From positions 124,001 to 188,000 of the forward strand of contig NZ_JAFIWA010000002.1 in assembly GCF_018588945.1 (NCBI RefSeq): 64,000 nt of DNA, in the 5' to 3' direction. Source of the DNA: Microbacterium flavescens. GTDB taxonomy: Bacteria > Actinomycetota > Actinomycetes > Actinomycetales > Microbacteriaceae. The translations under genes and the position numbers were made by a program. The notes beneath the pieces are model-generated. The model was not told the DNA's origin and searched no databases. It saw only the letters and a program-made list of their open reading frames with translations. Below are positions 8,070-16,786 of the stretch, in pieces; position 1 is the first letter of the stretch; the number at the start of each line of letters is the position of its first letter.

Positions 8070-9977
8070 ATGCAGTTCCACCACCACGGATACGTCAGCG
8101 GCGAGCCGCGCGTGCAGGATGCCGCGGGTATCGGCCTCGATCGGCCCGCCGAGCTTCCCGACCAGATGGACGTTCTCATCGTCGGCTCCGGCCCCGCGGG
8201 CATGCTGCTCTCGGCCCAGCTGTCGCAGTTCCCCGACATCGCCACGCGAATCATCGAGCGCCGCGACGGGCGTCTGGTGCTGGGGCAGGCCGACGGCATC
8301 CAGCCGCGCAGCGTCGAGACGTTCCAGGCATTCGGATTCGCCGAGCGCATCGTGGCGGAGGCGTACAACATCGCCTACATGAACTTCTGGGGCCCCAACC
8401 CCGAGAACCCGAGCGAGATCGTCCGCACCGCGCGCACGGAGGACTACGCCTTCAAGATCAGCGAGTTCCCGCACCTCATCGTGAACCAGGCGCGCGTTCT
8501 CGACTACTTCGCCGAGGCCGCTGCGAACGGCCCCGGACGCATCGTGCCCGACTACGGGATCGAGTTCCTCGGCCTGACGACCCGCGACGAGGGGGAGTAC
8601 CCCGTCGAGGTCCGCGTGCGGCACACCGTCGGCGACCGCGCCGGCGAGGAGCGCACCGTGCAGGCGAAGTACGTCGTCGGCTGCGACGGCGCACGCAGCG
8701 GCGTGCGCGAGGCCATCGGACGCAAGCACGTGGGCGCGTTCGCCGCTCACGCCTGGGGCGTCATGGATGTGCTGGTCAACACCGACTTCCCCGACTGGCG
8801 CACCAAGTGCGCCATCAACTCGGCGGCGGGCAACATCCTGCACATCCCGCGCGAGGGCGGCTACCTCAGCCGCGTCTACGTCGACCTGGGGGAGGTGGCC
8901 GCAGACGACGACCGCCGCGTGCGCCAGACCCCGGTCGAGGAGATCATCCGCCGCGCGAACGAGATCCTCCACCCCTACTCCCTCGACGTGAAGCAGGTCG
9001 CGTGGCACAGCGTCTACGAAGTCGGCCACCGCGTGACCGACAAGTTCGACGACGTCGACGTCGACCAGGCCCACGACCCGCGGGTCTTCCTCGCCGGCGA
9101 CGCGTGCCACACGCACAGCGCGAAGGCCGGACAGGGCATGAACGTCTCGATGCAGGACGGCTTCAACCTGGGCTGGAAGCTCGGGCACGTGCTGTCGGGC
9201 CTGAGCCCCGCCTCGCTCCTGTCGACGTACTCGGCCGAGCGGCAGCCGGTCGCGCAGCAGCTCATCGACTTCGACCGCGAGTGGTCGGCGCTCATGGCGC
9301 GCAAGCCCGAGGAGATCTCCGACCCGCAGGAGCTCGCGACCTTCTACCTCGGCACGGCGGAGTTCCCCTCCGGATTCATGACGCAGTACGGCCCGTCGAT
9401 GGTGGTGACGGATGCCGCGCACCAGGCTCTCGCCGACGGCTTCCCCCTCGGCAAGCGGTTCAAGTCCGTCGAGGTCGTGCGGGTCTGCGACGGCAACGTC
9501 GTGCACCTCGGCCACCACGCGAAGGCCGACGGGCGCTGGCGCGTGTACGCCTTCGCCGACGCGCCGCCGGCAGGACAGCCTTCGGCGCTCGCGTCGTGGG
9601 CCGAGTGGATGGCGTCGGACGGCTCGCCCATCGCCCGCCACACGCCGGCCGGCGCCGACATCGACGCGGTCTTCGACGTGAAGGTGGTCTACCAGCAGTC
9701 GCACGACGAGCTCGAGGTCACCGCGGCGCCGGAGATCTTCCTGCCCCGCACCGGACCCCTCGGCCTGACCGACTGGGAGAAGGTGTACTCCGCCGGTCCG
9801 AGCGCGTGGAGCACCGCCGACATCTTCGCCGAGCGCGGCATCTCGCGCGACGGTGCCGTGGTCGTCGTGCGTCCCGACCAGTACGTCGCCGCCGTGCTGC
9901 CGCTGACGGCGACCGACGAGCTCGCCGCGTTCTTCGCCGGATGCCTGAACGCCCAGCCCGCGCCCGCACGGGTGTGA
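8070..9977 (+). CDS. FAD-dependent aromatic monooxygenase of the phenol 2-monooxygenase / 3-hydroxybenzoate 4-monooxygenase family
   Basis: A 635-residue single-component flavin hydroxylase. The FAD site has GSGPAG (39-44), a DG motif in VVGCDGARSG near 205, and the GD motif in FLAGDACHTHSAKAGQGMN near 342. A C-terminal thioredoxin-like domain (about 460-630) matches phenol hydroxylases and MobA-type 3-hydroxybenzoate 4-hydroxylases. It would hydroxylate a phenolic substrate using NAD(P)H and O2. ATG 8070 follows GAGGAGGA. Controlled, by position, by the divergent IclR regulator. Substrate is not determinable; phenol, 3-hydroxybenzoate or a related hydroxy-aromatic are the main options. Confidence 0.85.
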   Translation: MQFHHHGYVSGEPRVQDAAGIGLDRPAELPDQMDVLIVGSGPAGMLLSAQLSQFPDIATRIIERRDGRLVLGQADGIQPRSVETFQAFGFAERIVAEAYNIAYMNFWGPNPENPSEIVRTARTEDYAFKISEFPHLIVNQARVLDYFAEAAANGPGRIVPDYGIEFLGLTTRDEGEYPVEVRVRHTVGDRAGEERTVQAKYVVGCDGARSGVREAIGRKHVGAFAAHAWGVMDVLVNTDFPDWRTKCAINSAAGNILHIPREGGYLSRVYVDLGEVAADDDRRVRQTPVEEIIRRANEILHPYSLDVKQVAWHSVYEVGHRVTDKFDDVDVDQAHDPRVFLAGDACHTHSAKAGQGMNVSMQDGFNLGWKLGHVLSGLSPASLLSTYSAERQPVAQQLIDFDREWSALMARKPEEISDPQELATFYLGTAEFPSGFMTQYGPSMVVTDAAHQALADGFPLGKRFKSVEVVRVCDGNVVHLGHHAKADGRWRVYAFADAPPAGQPSALASWAEWMASDGSPIARHTPAGADIDAVFDVKVVYQQSHDELEVTAAPEIFLPRTGPLGLTDWEKVYSAGPSAWSTADIFAERGISRDGAVVVVRPDQYVAAVLPLTATDELAAFFAGCLNAQPAPARV

Positions 9978-10117
9978 CCTCCGCGTACGCGCTGGAGTAT
10001 TGAAGCGGATGCCTGTACACGACGTATATCGGCTGGGCGTCCGCACCACGGGCAGAATTGCCCGGAAAGACCATGAGAAGCGGGTGCGCGGCATCCGATG
10101 ACGACAAGGGAGTCCCC

Positions 10118-11590
10118 GTGACCGAGAACCGTGAGACCGAGCTGCTGGCGTCCGTCCCGGACGGCCTGTTCATCGGTGGCGAGTGGCGCGCGGCGAAGGA
10201 CGGCCGCACGCTCAAGGTCTACGACCCGGCCACCGGCGCGACGGTCAAGGAGATCGCGGACGCGTCGCCCGAGGACGGCAAGGCCGCTCTCGACGCCGCC
10301 GTCGACGCGTTCCCGGCGTGGGCGGCGACGCCCGCCCGCGAGCGCGCCGAGATCCTCCGTCGGGCGTTCGACCTGCTGCAGGAGCGCAAGGAGGACTTCG
10401 CGCTGCTGATGACGATCGAGATGGGCAAGCCGCTGGCCGAGGCCCGCGGCGAGGTGGCCTACGGCGGCGAGTTCCTGCGCTGGTTCAGCGAGGAGACCGC
10501 CCGCGTGCAAGGCCGGTACGGTGCGAACCCCGAGGGTACCGGACGCATGATCGTGTCGCAGCATCCGGTGGGCCCGTGCTTCCTCATCACCCCGTGGAAC
10601 TTCCCGCTCGCGATGGCGACCCGCAAGATCGCCCCCGCGCTCGCCGCCGGCTGCACCGTCGTGATCAAGCCGGCCGAGCTCACCCCGCTCACGACGCTCG
10701 CGTTCGCGCGGCTGCTCGAGGACGCCGGGCTGCCCAAGGGCGTCGTGAACGTGTTCACGACGTCGACGTCGGGCAAGGTGTCCGAGCCGATCATCCGCGA
10801 CCCGCGGCTGCGCAAGCTGTCGTTCACGGGCTCGACCTCGGTCGGCCAGCGGCTGCTCGAGCAGGCGTCGCAGGGCGTGCTGCGCACGTCGATGGAGCTC
10901 GGCGGCAACGCCCCGTTCGTCGTGTTCGACGACGCCGACCTCGACAAGGCGGTCGACGGGGCCATGCTCGCGAAGTTCCGCAACATCGGCCAGGCCTGCA
11001 CCGCCGCCAACCGCTTCATCGTCCAGCGCTCGGTCGCGGACGAGTTCGCCCGCCGGGTGACCGAGCGGGTGAAGGACCTGAAGATCGGACGCGGCACCGA
11101 GGACGGCGTCGCGATCGGCCCGCTCATCAACCAGGACGCCGTCGACAAGGCGACCTCGCTCGTCGCCGACGCGGTCCAGCGCGGTGCGCAGGTGCGCACC
11201 GGAGGCAGCGAGGTGGACGGCGTCGGCACGTTCTACGAGCCGACCGTCGTCACCGACGTGCAGCCCGGCAGCGACATCCTCCGCGAGGAGATCTTCGGCC
11301 CGGTGCTCGCGATCATCCCGTTCGACACCGAGGACGACGCGGTCCGCATCGCCAACGACACCGAGTACGGCCTCGTCTCCTACGTCTTCACCGAGAGCCT
11401 CTCCCGCGGACAACGCATGATCGAGCGGCTCGAGACCGGGATGATGGGCCTCAACATGGGCGTCGTCTCCAACGCCGCCGCGCCCTTCGGCGGCTGGAAG
11501 ATGTCCGGTCTCGGGCGCGAGGGCGGGGCCGAGGGCATCCACGAGTACCTCCAGACGAAGTACACGCTCACGGCGAACCCCTTCGCCTGA
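10118..11590 (+). CDS. gabD: NAD(P)-dependent aldehyde dehydrogenase, succinate-semialdehyde type
   Basis: A 490-residue aldehyde dehydrogenase with the full set of family motifs: FLITPWNFPLAM, VVIKPAELTPLT, FTGSTSVGQ, the catalytic glutamate in MELGGNAPF (about 260), the nucleophile Cys294 in NIGQACTAANR, and EEIFGPVL. The sequence most resembles GabD-type succinate-semialdehyde dehydrogenases. I chose GTG 10118, six bases after AAGGGAG. An upstream in-frame start at 10058 lacks such a site. It could serve GABA breakdown or, by context, oxidise an aldehyde from aromatic catabolism. A palindromic repeat lies 10 bp after the stop. Confidence 0.85.
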   Translation: MTENRETELLASVPDGLFIGGEWRAAKDGRTLKVYDPATGATVKEIADASPEDGKAALDAAVDAFPAWAATPARERAEILRRAFDLLQERKEDFALLMTIEMGKPLAEARGEVAYGGEFLRWFSEETARVQGRYGANPEGTGRMIVSQHPVGPCFLITPWNFPLAMATRKIAPALAAGCTVVIKPAELTPLTTLAFARLLEDAGLPKGVVNVFTTSTSGKVSEPIIRDPRLRKLSFTGSTSVGQRLLEQASQGVLRTSMELGGNAPFVVFDDADLDKAVDGAMLAKFRNIGQACTAANRFIVQRSVADEFARRVTERVKDLKIGRGTEDGVAIGPLINQDAVDKATSLVADAVQRGAQVRTGGSEVDGVGTFYEPTVVTDVQPGSDILREEIFGPVLAIIPFDTEDDAVRIANDTEYGLVSYVFTESLSRGQRMIERLETGMMGLNMGVVSNAAAPFGGWKMSGLGREGGAEGIHEYLQTKYTLTANPFA

Positions 11591-11599
11591 CCCGCGCTT

Positions 11600-11660
11600 G
11601 TTGAGTGTCCAGGACACGCCGCGCCGCCCGGGCGAGTGACGGCGGGTCCTGGACACTCAA
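11600..11660. repeat. 60-bp palindromic element, intergenic copy
   Basis: Perfect 15-bp arms TTGAGTGTCCAGGAC (11601-11615) and GTCCTGGACACTCAA (11646-11660) flank a GC-rich 30-bp centre. The same arms, with another 30-bp centre, recur at 44523-44582 inside cydD. Here the element follows the aldehyde dehydrogenase stop by 10 bp and could act as a terminator or mRNA 3' stabiliser. Confidence 0.92.
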
Positions 11661-11718
11661 ACCGGGAGAGGGCGGGGGAGGCGCGGAGAGCGTCCGTAGG
11701 GCGCGCCATGATGGGGGC

Positions 11719-12798
11719 ATGAACCACGCGGACCTCCGTCACGAGCGTCTTCGTTCGCACCGGCTCAGCGCGCCTGCGTCGACGGTGCTCGAGGCCGCCT
11801 CGCACATGCTCGCCACCCAGGCGCAGGAGTTCTGGGGCGGCCGATGGGCGATCGCGGCGCGCACCCGCGGGCGCATGACGGTGCGCGACGTCGATGCCGC
11901 ATTCGATCGCGGCGAGATCGTGCGCTCGTGGACGCAGCGCGGCACGATCCACCTGCTCGCGGCCCGCGACCTCGCGTGGGTGCTGTCGGTCACGGGCGAG
12001 CGGCAGGCACGTCAGCTTGCGGCCGTGCGCCGTGCCGAGGCGATCGACGACGAAGAGCTCGCCCGCGCCGAGCGGATCGCACGCACCGCCCTCGGCGGCG
12101 GCAACCGCCTCACCCGCAAAGACCTGTTCGCCGCGTTCGAGAGCGGGGGAGTGAGCACCGCCCGCCAGCGCGGCTACCACCTCCTCGTCGCGCTGTCGCT
12201 GCGCACCGTCATCTGCCAGGCCCCCGTCGTGCCGCGGCCGGGGGCTCCGACCCGCGAGCAGTACTTCGTGCTGACCGAGGAGTGGGTGACGGATGCCGCG
12301 TCCCCGGCCGATCCCGTCGCCGAGATGTTCTTCCGCTACATCGCCTCGCACGGGCCGGCCGGCGCCCGGGACTTCGCGTGGTGGACGGGGCTGCCGCTCG
12401 GAATCTCGCGGGCCGCGGCGGAACGGGCATCCGATCGTCTCGTCGTCGTCGAAGACTCACCTGAGCCGCTCTACATCGCGGCGGGGCCGCGGCCCCGCCG
12501 CAGTGCGTCGGCACCGGCGGTGCTCGCGCTCCCGCCGTTCGAGGAGTACTACCTCTCGTACGTCGATCGCACCGTGCCGTGCGCGCCGGAGTTCCTTGCG
12601 TCGATCGGCCCGAGCATGAACGGCATCGTGCGGCCGATCCTGATCGCTCGCGGCGAGGCGATCGGAGTGTGGACGCATTCGATCGCCGTGGCCCGTCACG
12701 CCGACGAGCCGGTCCCCGAGCTGTTCACTCCCGGCAGGGCGACAGACGCCGAGGTGGCCGCGGCGCTCGACCGGTACCGCGACTTCATCACGGCCTGA
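11719..12798 (+). CDS. Winged-helix DNA-binding domain protein (AlkZ-like/HTH_42 family)
   Basis: A 359-residue protein of the winged-helix family related to YcaQ/AlkZ, with the hallmark RSWTQRGTIHLL segment (about 70-80), QAQEFWGGRWAIAART near 35-50, and a C-terminal LPPFEEYYLSYVDR segment. Some members are DNA glycosylases that unhook crosslinks or remove alkylated bases; many actinobacterial paralogues are uncharacterised, so a repair role here is only a suggestion. The start is ATG 11719, with no strong ribosome site. It is a single gene, followed by the ribosomal protein promoter. Confidence 0.75.
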   Translation: MNHADLRHERLRSHRLSAPASTVLEAASHMLATQAQEFWGGRWAIAARTRGRMTVRDVDAAFDRGEIVRSWTQRGTIHLLAARDLAWVLSVTGERQARQLAAVRRAEAIDDEELARAERIARTALGGGNRLTRKDLFAAFESGGVSTARQRGYHLLVALSLRTVICQAPVVPRPGAPTREQYFVLTEEWVTDAASPADPVAEMFFRYIASHGPAGARDFAWWTGLPLGISRAAAERASDRLVVVEDSPEPLYIAAGPRPRRSASAPAVLALPPFEEYYLSYVDRTVPCAPEFLASIGPSMNGIVRPILIARGEAIGVWTHSIAVARHADEPVPELFTPGRATDAEVAAALDRYRDFITA

Positions 12799-12811
12799 TC
12801 CCGGCGCCGAT

Positions 12812-12840
12812 TTGGCGGGCATGGGGGGCTCACGTACACT
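12812..12840 (+). promoter_or_regulatory. Promoter of the rplJ-rplL operon
   Basis: TTGGCG (12812-12817), an exact 17-bp spacer, and TACACT (12835-12840). It is one of the best sigma-A-type promoters in the window, as expected for ribosomal protein genes. It gives a leader of about 208 nt before the rplJ ATG. Confidence 0.75.
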
Positions 12841-12846
12841 GGGTGT

Positions 12847-13054
12847 CAACCGAAGACCGCCGGTCATCGACGTGCGCGCAAGCGCACGGAGATCGAAGCA
12901 CTGCATCGCAGGGGCCCGCGCAGGTGACACGAACTGATGAAGCTCCGTGCGCTTGCGCCGGAGCTTTCTTGTTTGCCGTGGTGAGAGCAGATGAGCGGAT
13001 GTCGAGGCCGACGCCCCGCCATCGCGGAGCGTCTCGAACACACAAGGAGTGACC
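12847..13054 (+). ncRNA. Ribosomal protein L10 leader with alternative hairpins
   Basis: The untranslated leader holds a hairpin CGTGCGC-GCAA-GCGCACG (12871-12888) and a terminator-like hairpin AAGCTCCG...CGGAGCTT (12940-12966) followed by TCTTGTTT. Bases 12876-12891 are perfectly complementary over 16 nt to 12943-12958, so the first region can pair with the left side and loop of the terminator and prevent its formation. L10 leaders that bind the L10(L12)4 complex are known in bacteria. The switch into a termination decision is my inference from these pairings. Confidence 0.75.
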
Positions 13055-13543
13055 ATGGCGCAGAAGGATGCATCGGTTGCCGAGCTCACGAAGAACTTCG
13101 AGGACTCGAACGCCGTTCTGCTGACCGAGTACCGCGGTCTGACGGTTGCCCAGCTCAAGCAGCTGCGCAACAGCATTCGTCAGGACGCGGAATACGCCGT
13201 GGTGAAGAACACGCTGACCAAGATCGCCGCGAACAACGCGGGGATCACGTCGCTGGATGACGACCTCAAGGGTCCGTCGGCCATCGCGTTCGTGCACGGC
13301 GACTTCGTCGCCACTGCGAAGGCTCTGCGTGACTTCGCCAAGGCCAACCCGCTTCTCGTGATCAAGGGCGGCGTTTTCGAGGGCAACTCCCTCAGCGCCG
13401 ACGAGGTCAACAAGTACGCCTCGCTCGAGAGCCGTGAGGTTCTGCTTGCGAAGGCCGCGGGCATGATGAAGGCGACGATGGGCAAGGCTGCCGCGACCAT
13501 CGACGCGCTTCGCGAAAAGCTGGAGACCGCCGAGGCCGCGTGA
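13055..13543 (+). CDS. rplJ: 50S ribosomal protein L10
   Basis: A 162-residue protein that anchors the L7/L12 stalk on 23S rRNA. It has the conserved [15 protein letters not shown] and [11 protein letters not shown] segments and a C-terminal helix (about 135-160) for L7/L12 binding. The start is ATG 13055, with AAGGAG at 13044-13049. The GTG at 13049 lies within that ribosome site and is rejected. rplL follows after 48 bp with its own site. Likely controlled by binding of the L10-L7/L12 complex to its leader. Confidence 0.97.
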   Translation: MAQKDASVAELTKNFEDSNAVLLTEYRGLTVAQLKQLRNSIRQDAEYAVVKNTLTKIAANNAGITSLDDDLKGPSAIAFVHGDFVATAKALRDFAKANPLLVIKGGVFEGNSLSADEVNKYASLESREVLLAKAAGMMKATMGKAAATIDALREKLETAEAA

Positions 13544-13591
13544 GCGACCGGCGATCTCTTCCCACAACCCCATCTATCTAGGAGACACATC

Positions 13592-13975
13592 ATGGCGAAG
13601 CTCACCACTGAGGAACTGCTTCAGCAGTTCGCCGACCTCACCCTCGTCGAGCTCAGCGAGTTCGTGAAGGCGTTCGAGGAGAAGTTCGACGTCACCGCTG
13701 CCGCCCCCGTCGCCGTTGCCGGCGCTGGTGGCGCAGGTGCCGAGGCCGCTGCCGAGGAGGAGAAGGACTCGTTCGACGTCATCCTCGAGGCTGCCGGCGA
13801 CAAGAAGATCCAGGTCATCAAGACGGTCCGCGAGCTCACCTCGCTGGGCCTCGGCGAGGCCAAGGCCGTCGTCGACGGTGCTCCGAAGGCTGTCCTCGAG
13901 GGCGCCAACAAGGAGGCCGCCGAGAAGGCCAAGGCCGCTCTCGAAGAGGCCGGCGCGACGGTTACCCTCAAGTAA
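13592..13975 (+). CDS. rplL: 50S ribosomal protein L7/L12
   Basis: A 127-residue stalk protein that recruits translational GTPases. It has an N-terminal dimerisation helix pair ([18 protein letters not shown]), an Ala/Gly-rich hinge (about 35-55), and the C-terminal domain with [14 protein letters not shown] and [14 protein letters not shown] ribosome site (TAGGAGAC) precedes ATG 13592. A strong terminator follows the stop. Confidence 0.98.
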   Translation: MAKLTTEELLQQFADLTLVELSEFVKAFEEKFDVTAAAPVAVAGAGGAGAEAAAEEEKDSFDVILEAAGDKKIQVIKTVRELTSLGLGEAKAVVDGAPKAVLEGANKEAAEKAKAALEEAGATVTLK

Positions 13976-13990
13976 TCTCGTTCTTCCTTC

Positions 13991-14023
13991 GAAGGCCCCG
14001 TGTGCTCTGCACGCGGGGCCTTC
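13991..14023 (+). terminator. Rho-independent terminator after rplL
   Basis: The stem GAAGGCCCCGTG / CGCGGGGCCTTC with a short loop starts 15 bp after the rplL stop and is followed by GTCTT. It sits between convergent rplL and the LacI-type gene and may serve both. Confidence 0.85.
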
Positions 14024-14041
14024 GTCTTGCCCGCGGGGCGG

Positions 14042-15079
14042 TCAGGTGGAGACGCCCACGATGGCCGAGGCCTCGTCGTCGATCGCGGCGGTCGAGCTGC
14101 GCACGATGAGCGGCGACGACTCGTAGATGCGATGCATCGGCGCCTCGGGGTCGTCGAGCTGCCACATGAGCAGCTGCACCGCCGCGCGCCCCTGCTGGTG
14201 CGGCTTCTGCTGGATCGTGGTGAGGGAGAACATGTCCGCGTAGGAGTGATCGTCGATTCCGACCACACTGAGCGTGTCCGGCACGCGGATGCCGAGCCGC
14301 CGCGCGGCGATGATGGCACCGACCGCCACCTCGTCGCACACACCCACGAGCCCCGTGGGCCGATCGCGGCGGTCGCCCAGCAGCTGCGCCGCCGCCCCGT
14401 ATCCGCCGGGCATGGTCGCCTCCGAGGGAGAGTGCCGAGCGGATGCCTCGAGCCCGGCGGCACGCATCGCTCCGAAGTAGCCGTCGAGTCGCTGCCGGTC
14501 GCCGAAGCTGGTGCGCCTGCCGTCGGGATCGCCGCCGACGAACGTGATCGAACGGTGCCCGAGTCCGATGAGGTGCTCGGTCGCGATGCGTCCTGCCGCG
14601 CGATCGTCGATGGAGACAGCGTTCGTCCCGACGTCGTAGCCGCCGACGCTGACCACCGGCTTGCCGAAGGCCACCAGGCGCTCCAGCTCGTGGGCGCTCG
14701 GCTCGATGCCCACCGCGATCAGGCCGTCGAACCGCTTGCGGGCGAGGAAGTGCTCGAACATCTCGCGTCGAGCCGCCGACTCCGGCCGGGCGCCGTAGAG
14801 GGCGAGGTCGTACCGGCGCTCGAGGAGAGCGTCCTGGATGCCCTCCAGCACGTGCGCGAAGAACCACCGGTCGAGGGTGGGCATGACCACTCCGATGGTC
14901 TGCGTGCGCCCGGTGACGAGGCTCACGGCACTCGTCGTCGGGACGTAGCCGAGCGTGGCCGCAACCTCCTGCACCCGCGCACGTGTCTCGTCGGAGACGT
15001 ACCCGGCGCCGGTGAGTGCGCGGCTGGCCGTGGACTTCGACACACCCGCGGCGCGCGCGACGTCGGCGATGCCCGCCAT
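14042..15079 (-). CDS. LacI-family transcriptional regulator
   Basis: A 345-residue regulator. The N-terminal LacI helix-turn-helix and hinge (GIADVARAAGVSKSTASRAL, residues 3-22) is followed by a periplasmic-binding-protein-like sugar domain (about 60-335) with VVSVGGYDVGTNAVSIDD and VVGIDDHSYADMFSLTT. The start is the ATG at 15079, preceded by GAGGAGGG; longer in-frame starts lack this. It is divergent from the alpha-glucoside-type ABC importer, and matching GGAAYCGGTTCC palindromes flank the intergenic region. It very likely represses that operon until its sugar is present. Confidence 0.92.
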   Translation of the reverse strand: MAGIADVARAAGVSKSTASRALTGAGYVSDETRARVQEVAATLGYVPTTSAVSLVTGRTQTIGVVMPTLDRWFFAHVLEGIQDALLERRYDLALYGARPESAARREMFEHFLARKRFDGLIAVGIEPSAHELERLVAFGKPVVSVGGYDVGTNAVSIDDRAAGRIATEHLIGLGHRSITFVGGDPDGRRTSFGDRQRLDGYFGAMRAAGLEASARHSPSEATMPGGYGAAAQLLGDRRDRPTGLVGVCDEVAVGAIIAARRLGIRVPDTLSVVGIDDHSYADMFSLTTIQQKPHQQGRAAVQLLMWQLDDPEAPMHRIYESSPLIVRSSTAAIDDEASAIVGVST

Positions 15080-15128
15080 GGGCCCTCCTCGGCAGTCCGG
15101 CGGCTCCACCTGCATCGGCGAGGTTTGT

Positions 15129-15140
15129 GGAACCGGTTCC
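15129..15140. promoter_or_regulatory. LacI-type operator 1
   Basis: The perfect 12-bp palindrome GGAACCGGTTCC lies 50 bp before the lacI-type gene start. It is a close match to the second site at 15251-15262, so it probably serves autoregulation or looping. Confidence 0.7.
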
Positions 15141-15214
15141 GTGGACATTGTGCCGTGCCCGCGATCGATGCGCCACCGTCGCCCCGGCATTTACCGAGTT
15201 GTGATCAACGACGA

Positions 15215-15244
15215 TTGTGCGGGCCACCGCGAATCCCCTAGCGT
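15215..15244 (+). promoter_or_regulatory. Probable promoter of the aglE-type operon
   Basis: TTGTGC (15215-15220), an 18-bp spacer, TAGCGT (15239-15244). The predicted start falls at the second LacI-type operator, consistent with repression. Confidence 0.5.
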
Positions 15245-15250
15245 GAACAT

Positions 15251-15262
15251 GGAATCGGTTCC
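15251..15262. promoter_or_regulatory. LacI-type operator 2
   Basis: GGAATCGGTTCC, one mismatch pair from operator 1, placed at the predicted start of the importer transcript. Confidence 0.7.
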
Positions 15263-15319
15263 CGATTGTTCGTGCGGGTGAGCGACAGCGTTCCGCACGA
15301 ACTCAATGAGGAGGCACAC

Positions 15320-16660
15320 ATGACTGCAATGCGAACGCCGAAGCGGCGCCACCTGCTCGCCGCGCTCGGAGTCACAGCCGTCGCGACCCTTGCCCTCGCA
15401 GGCTGCGCCGAAGGCGGCGGCGACGAGGGCGACGACGGCAACATCGAAGGCGAGACCGTCACGATCGCCGGCGGCATCACCGGCATCGAGGCCGAGAACA
15501 TGCAGAAGTCCTTCGACGCGTTCACCGAGGAGACCGGCGTCATCGTCGAGTACACCGGCGACAAGGCGTTCGAAGGCAACATCGTCACGAAGGTCCAGGG
15601 CGGCGACGCCCCCGACATCGCTATCGTCCCGCAGCCCGGTCTGCTCCGCACGCTCGTCGGCACCGGCGAGGTGGAGGAGGCTCCGGCAGAGGTCGAGGCG
15701 AACGTCGACGAGAACTGGTCGCCCGACTGGAAGTCCTACGGCACGGTCGACGACGTGTTCTACGCCGCACCGATGCTCGCCAACATCAAGGGCTACGTCT
15801 GGTACTCCCCGGCGAAGTTCGAGGAATGGGGCGTCGAGGTTCCCGAGACGTGGGACGAGCTGCTCGAGATCTCGGCCACGATCGCCGAGGCGAGCGGCGG
15901 GCCGTCGTGGTGTGCCGGCTTCTTCTCGGAGGCGGCGTCCGGCTGGCCCGGCACCGACTGGATCGAAGACCTCGTGCTGCGCCAGTCCGGCCCCGAGGTC
16001 TACGACCAGTGGATCGCGAACGAGGTCGAGTTCACCGACCCGGAGATCAAGGAGGCGTTCGATGCCGTCGGCGAGATCCTGCTGAACCCGGAGTGGGTCA
16101 ACGCCGGATTCGGCAATGTCGCGAGCATCAACGACGTCGCGTTCGCGGACGTCGCTGCCAAGGTCGCCGACGGGTCCTGCCCGATGACGCACCAGGCATC
16201 GTTCCTGTCGGCCAACTTCCTCGACGTGCAGACCGCTGAGGGCGCGACGCCGAATGTGGCGCCCGACGGAGACGTCTACGCCTTCGTTCTGCCCGGCAAT
16301 GAGGCGGGTGCTGCGACCATCGAGGTCGGCGGCGAGTTCGTCACGCTCTTCTCGGACGACGCGGCTACGCAGGCGGTCGCGGAGTACATGTCGACCCCCG
16401 AGTGGGCCGACATCCGCGTCGGACTCGGCGGCAACATCTCCGCCAACCTCAACGCCGACCCGAGCCTCGCATCGAGCGAGTTCCTCACCGAGGCGATGAC
16501 CCTGCTGCAGGACCCGAACACGACGGTGCGCTTCGACGCCTCCGACCTGATGCCGGCCACTGTCGGCTCGGGCTCGTTCTGGCGCGGCATGGTCGACTGG
16601 ATCGACGGCAAGGACACCGAGACGGTGCTGAGCGACATCCAGACCGGTTACGACGACTGA
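15320..16660 (+). CDS. aglE: Alpha-glucoside-type ABC transporter, substrate-binding lipoprotein
   Basis: A 446-residue extracytoplasmic solute-binding protein. The N-terminus is a lipoprotein signal with lipobox LALAGC and Cys29. The mature part has family 1 sugar-binding features: VIVEYTGDKAFEGNIVTKVQ, GGDAPDIAIVPQP, and near the end FDASDLMPATVGSGSFWRGM, which is characteristic of AglE-type alpha-glucoside binders. GAGGAG precedes ATG 15320. It is followed by two permease genes after a strong hairpin. Substrate could be maltose, trehalose, sucrose or a similar alpha-glucoside. Confidence 0.85.
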   Translation: MTAMRTPKRRHLLAALGVTAVATLALAGCAEGGGDEGDDGNIEGETVTIAGGITGIEAENMQKSFDAFTEETGVIVEYTGDKAFEGNIVTKVQGGDAPDIAIVPQPGLLRTLVGTGEVEEAPAEVEANVDENWSPDWKSYGTVDDVFYAAPMLANIKGYVWYSPAKFEEWGVEVPETWDELLEISATIAEASGGPSWCAGFFSEAASGWPGTDWIEDLVLRQSGPEVYDQWIANEVEFTDPEIKEAFDAVGEILLNPEWVNAGFGNVASINDVAFADVAAKVADGSCPMTHQASFLSANFLDVQTAEGATPNVAPDGDVYAFVLPGNEAGAATIEVGGEFVTLFSDDAATQAVAEYMSTPEWADIRVGLGGNISANLNADPSLASSEFLTEAMTLLQDPNTTVRFDASDLMPATVGSGSFWRGMVDWIDGKDTETVLSDIQTGYDD

Positions 16661-16675
16661 GCCCAGGCTCACGCC

Positions 16676-16714
16676 CCGGTCGGGCCGCTCGCCGCGAGCG
16701 AGCGGCCCGACCGG
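16676..16714 (+). repeat. 17-bp-stem hairpin between binding-protein and permease genes
   Basis: Perfect arms CCGGTCGGGCCGCTCGC (16676-16692) and GCGAGCGGCCCGACCGG (16698-16714) with a 5-nt loop. No T-tract follows, so it is unlikely to stop all transcription. Such hairpins after binding-protein genes usually stabilise the upstream mRNA and keep permease levels lower. Confidence 0.88.
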
Positions 16715-16786
16715 ATCACCGGCCAGGGCGAGCGGTGTCCAGGCCACGGTTCCATCCCGGTTCGATGAGGCACTCGGAAGGCATCC

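Noticed and set aside
13049..13054. GTG 13049 as the rplJ start
   Set aside because: It overlaps the AAGGAG ribosome site of ATG 13055, and the family sequence begins at the ATG.
16676..16714. The 17-bp hairpin as a full transcription terminator
   Set aside because: No run of T follows, and the permease genes downstream need the same promoter. An mRNA-stabilising role fits better.
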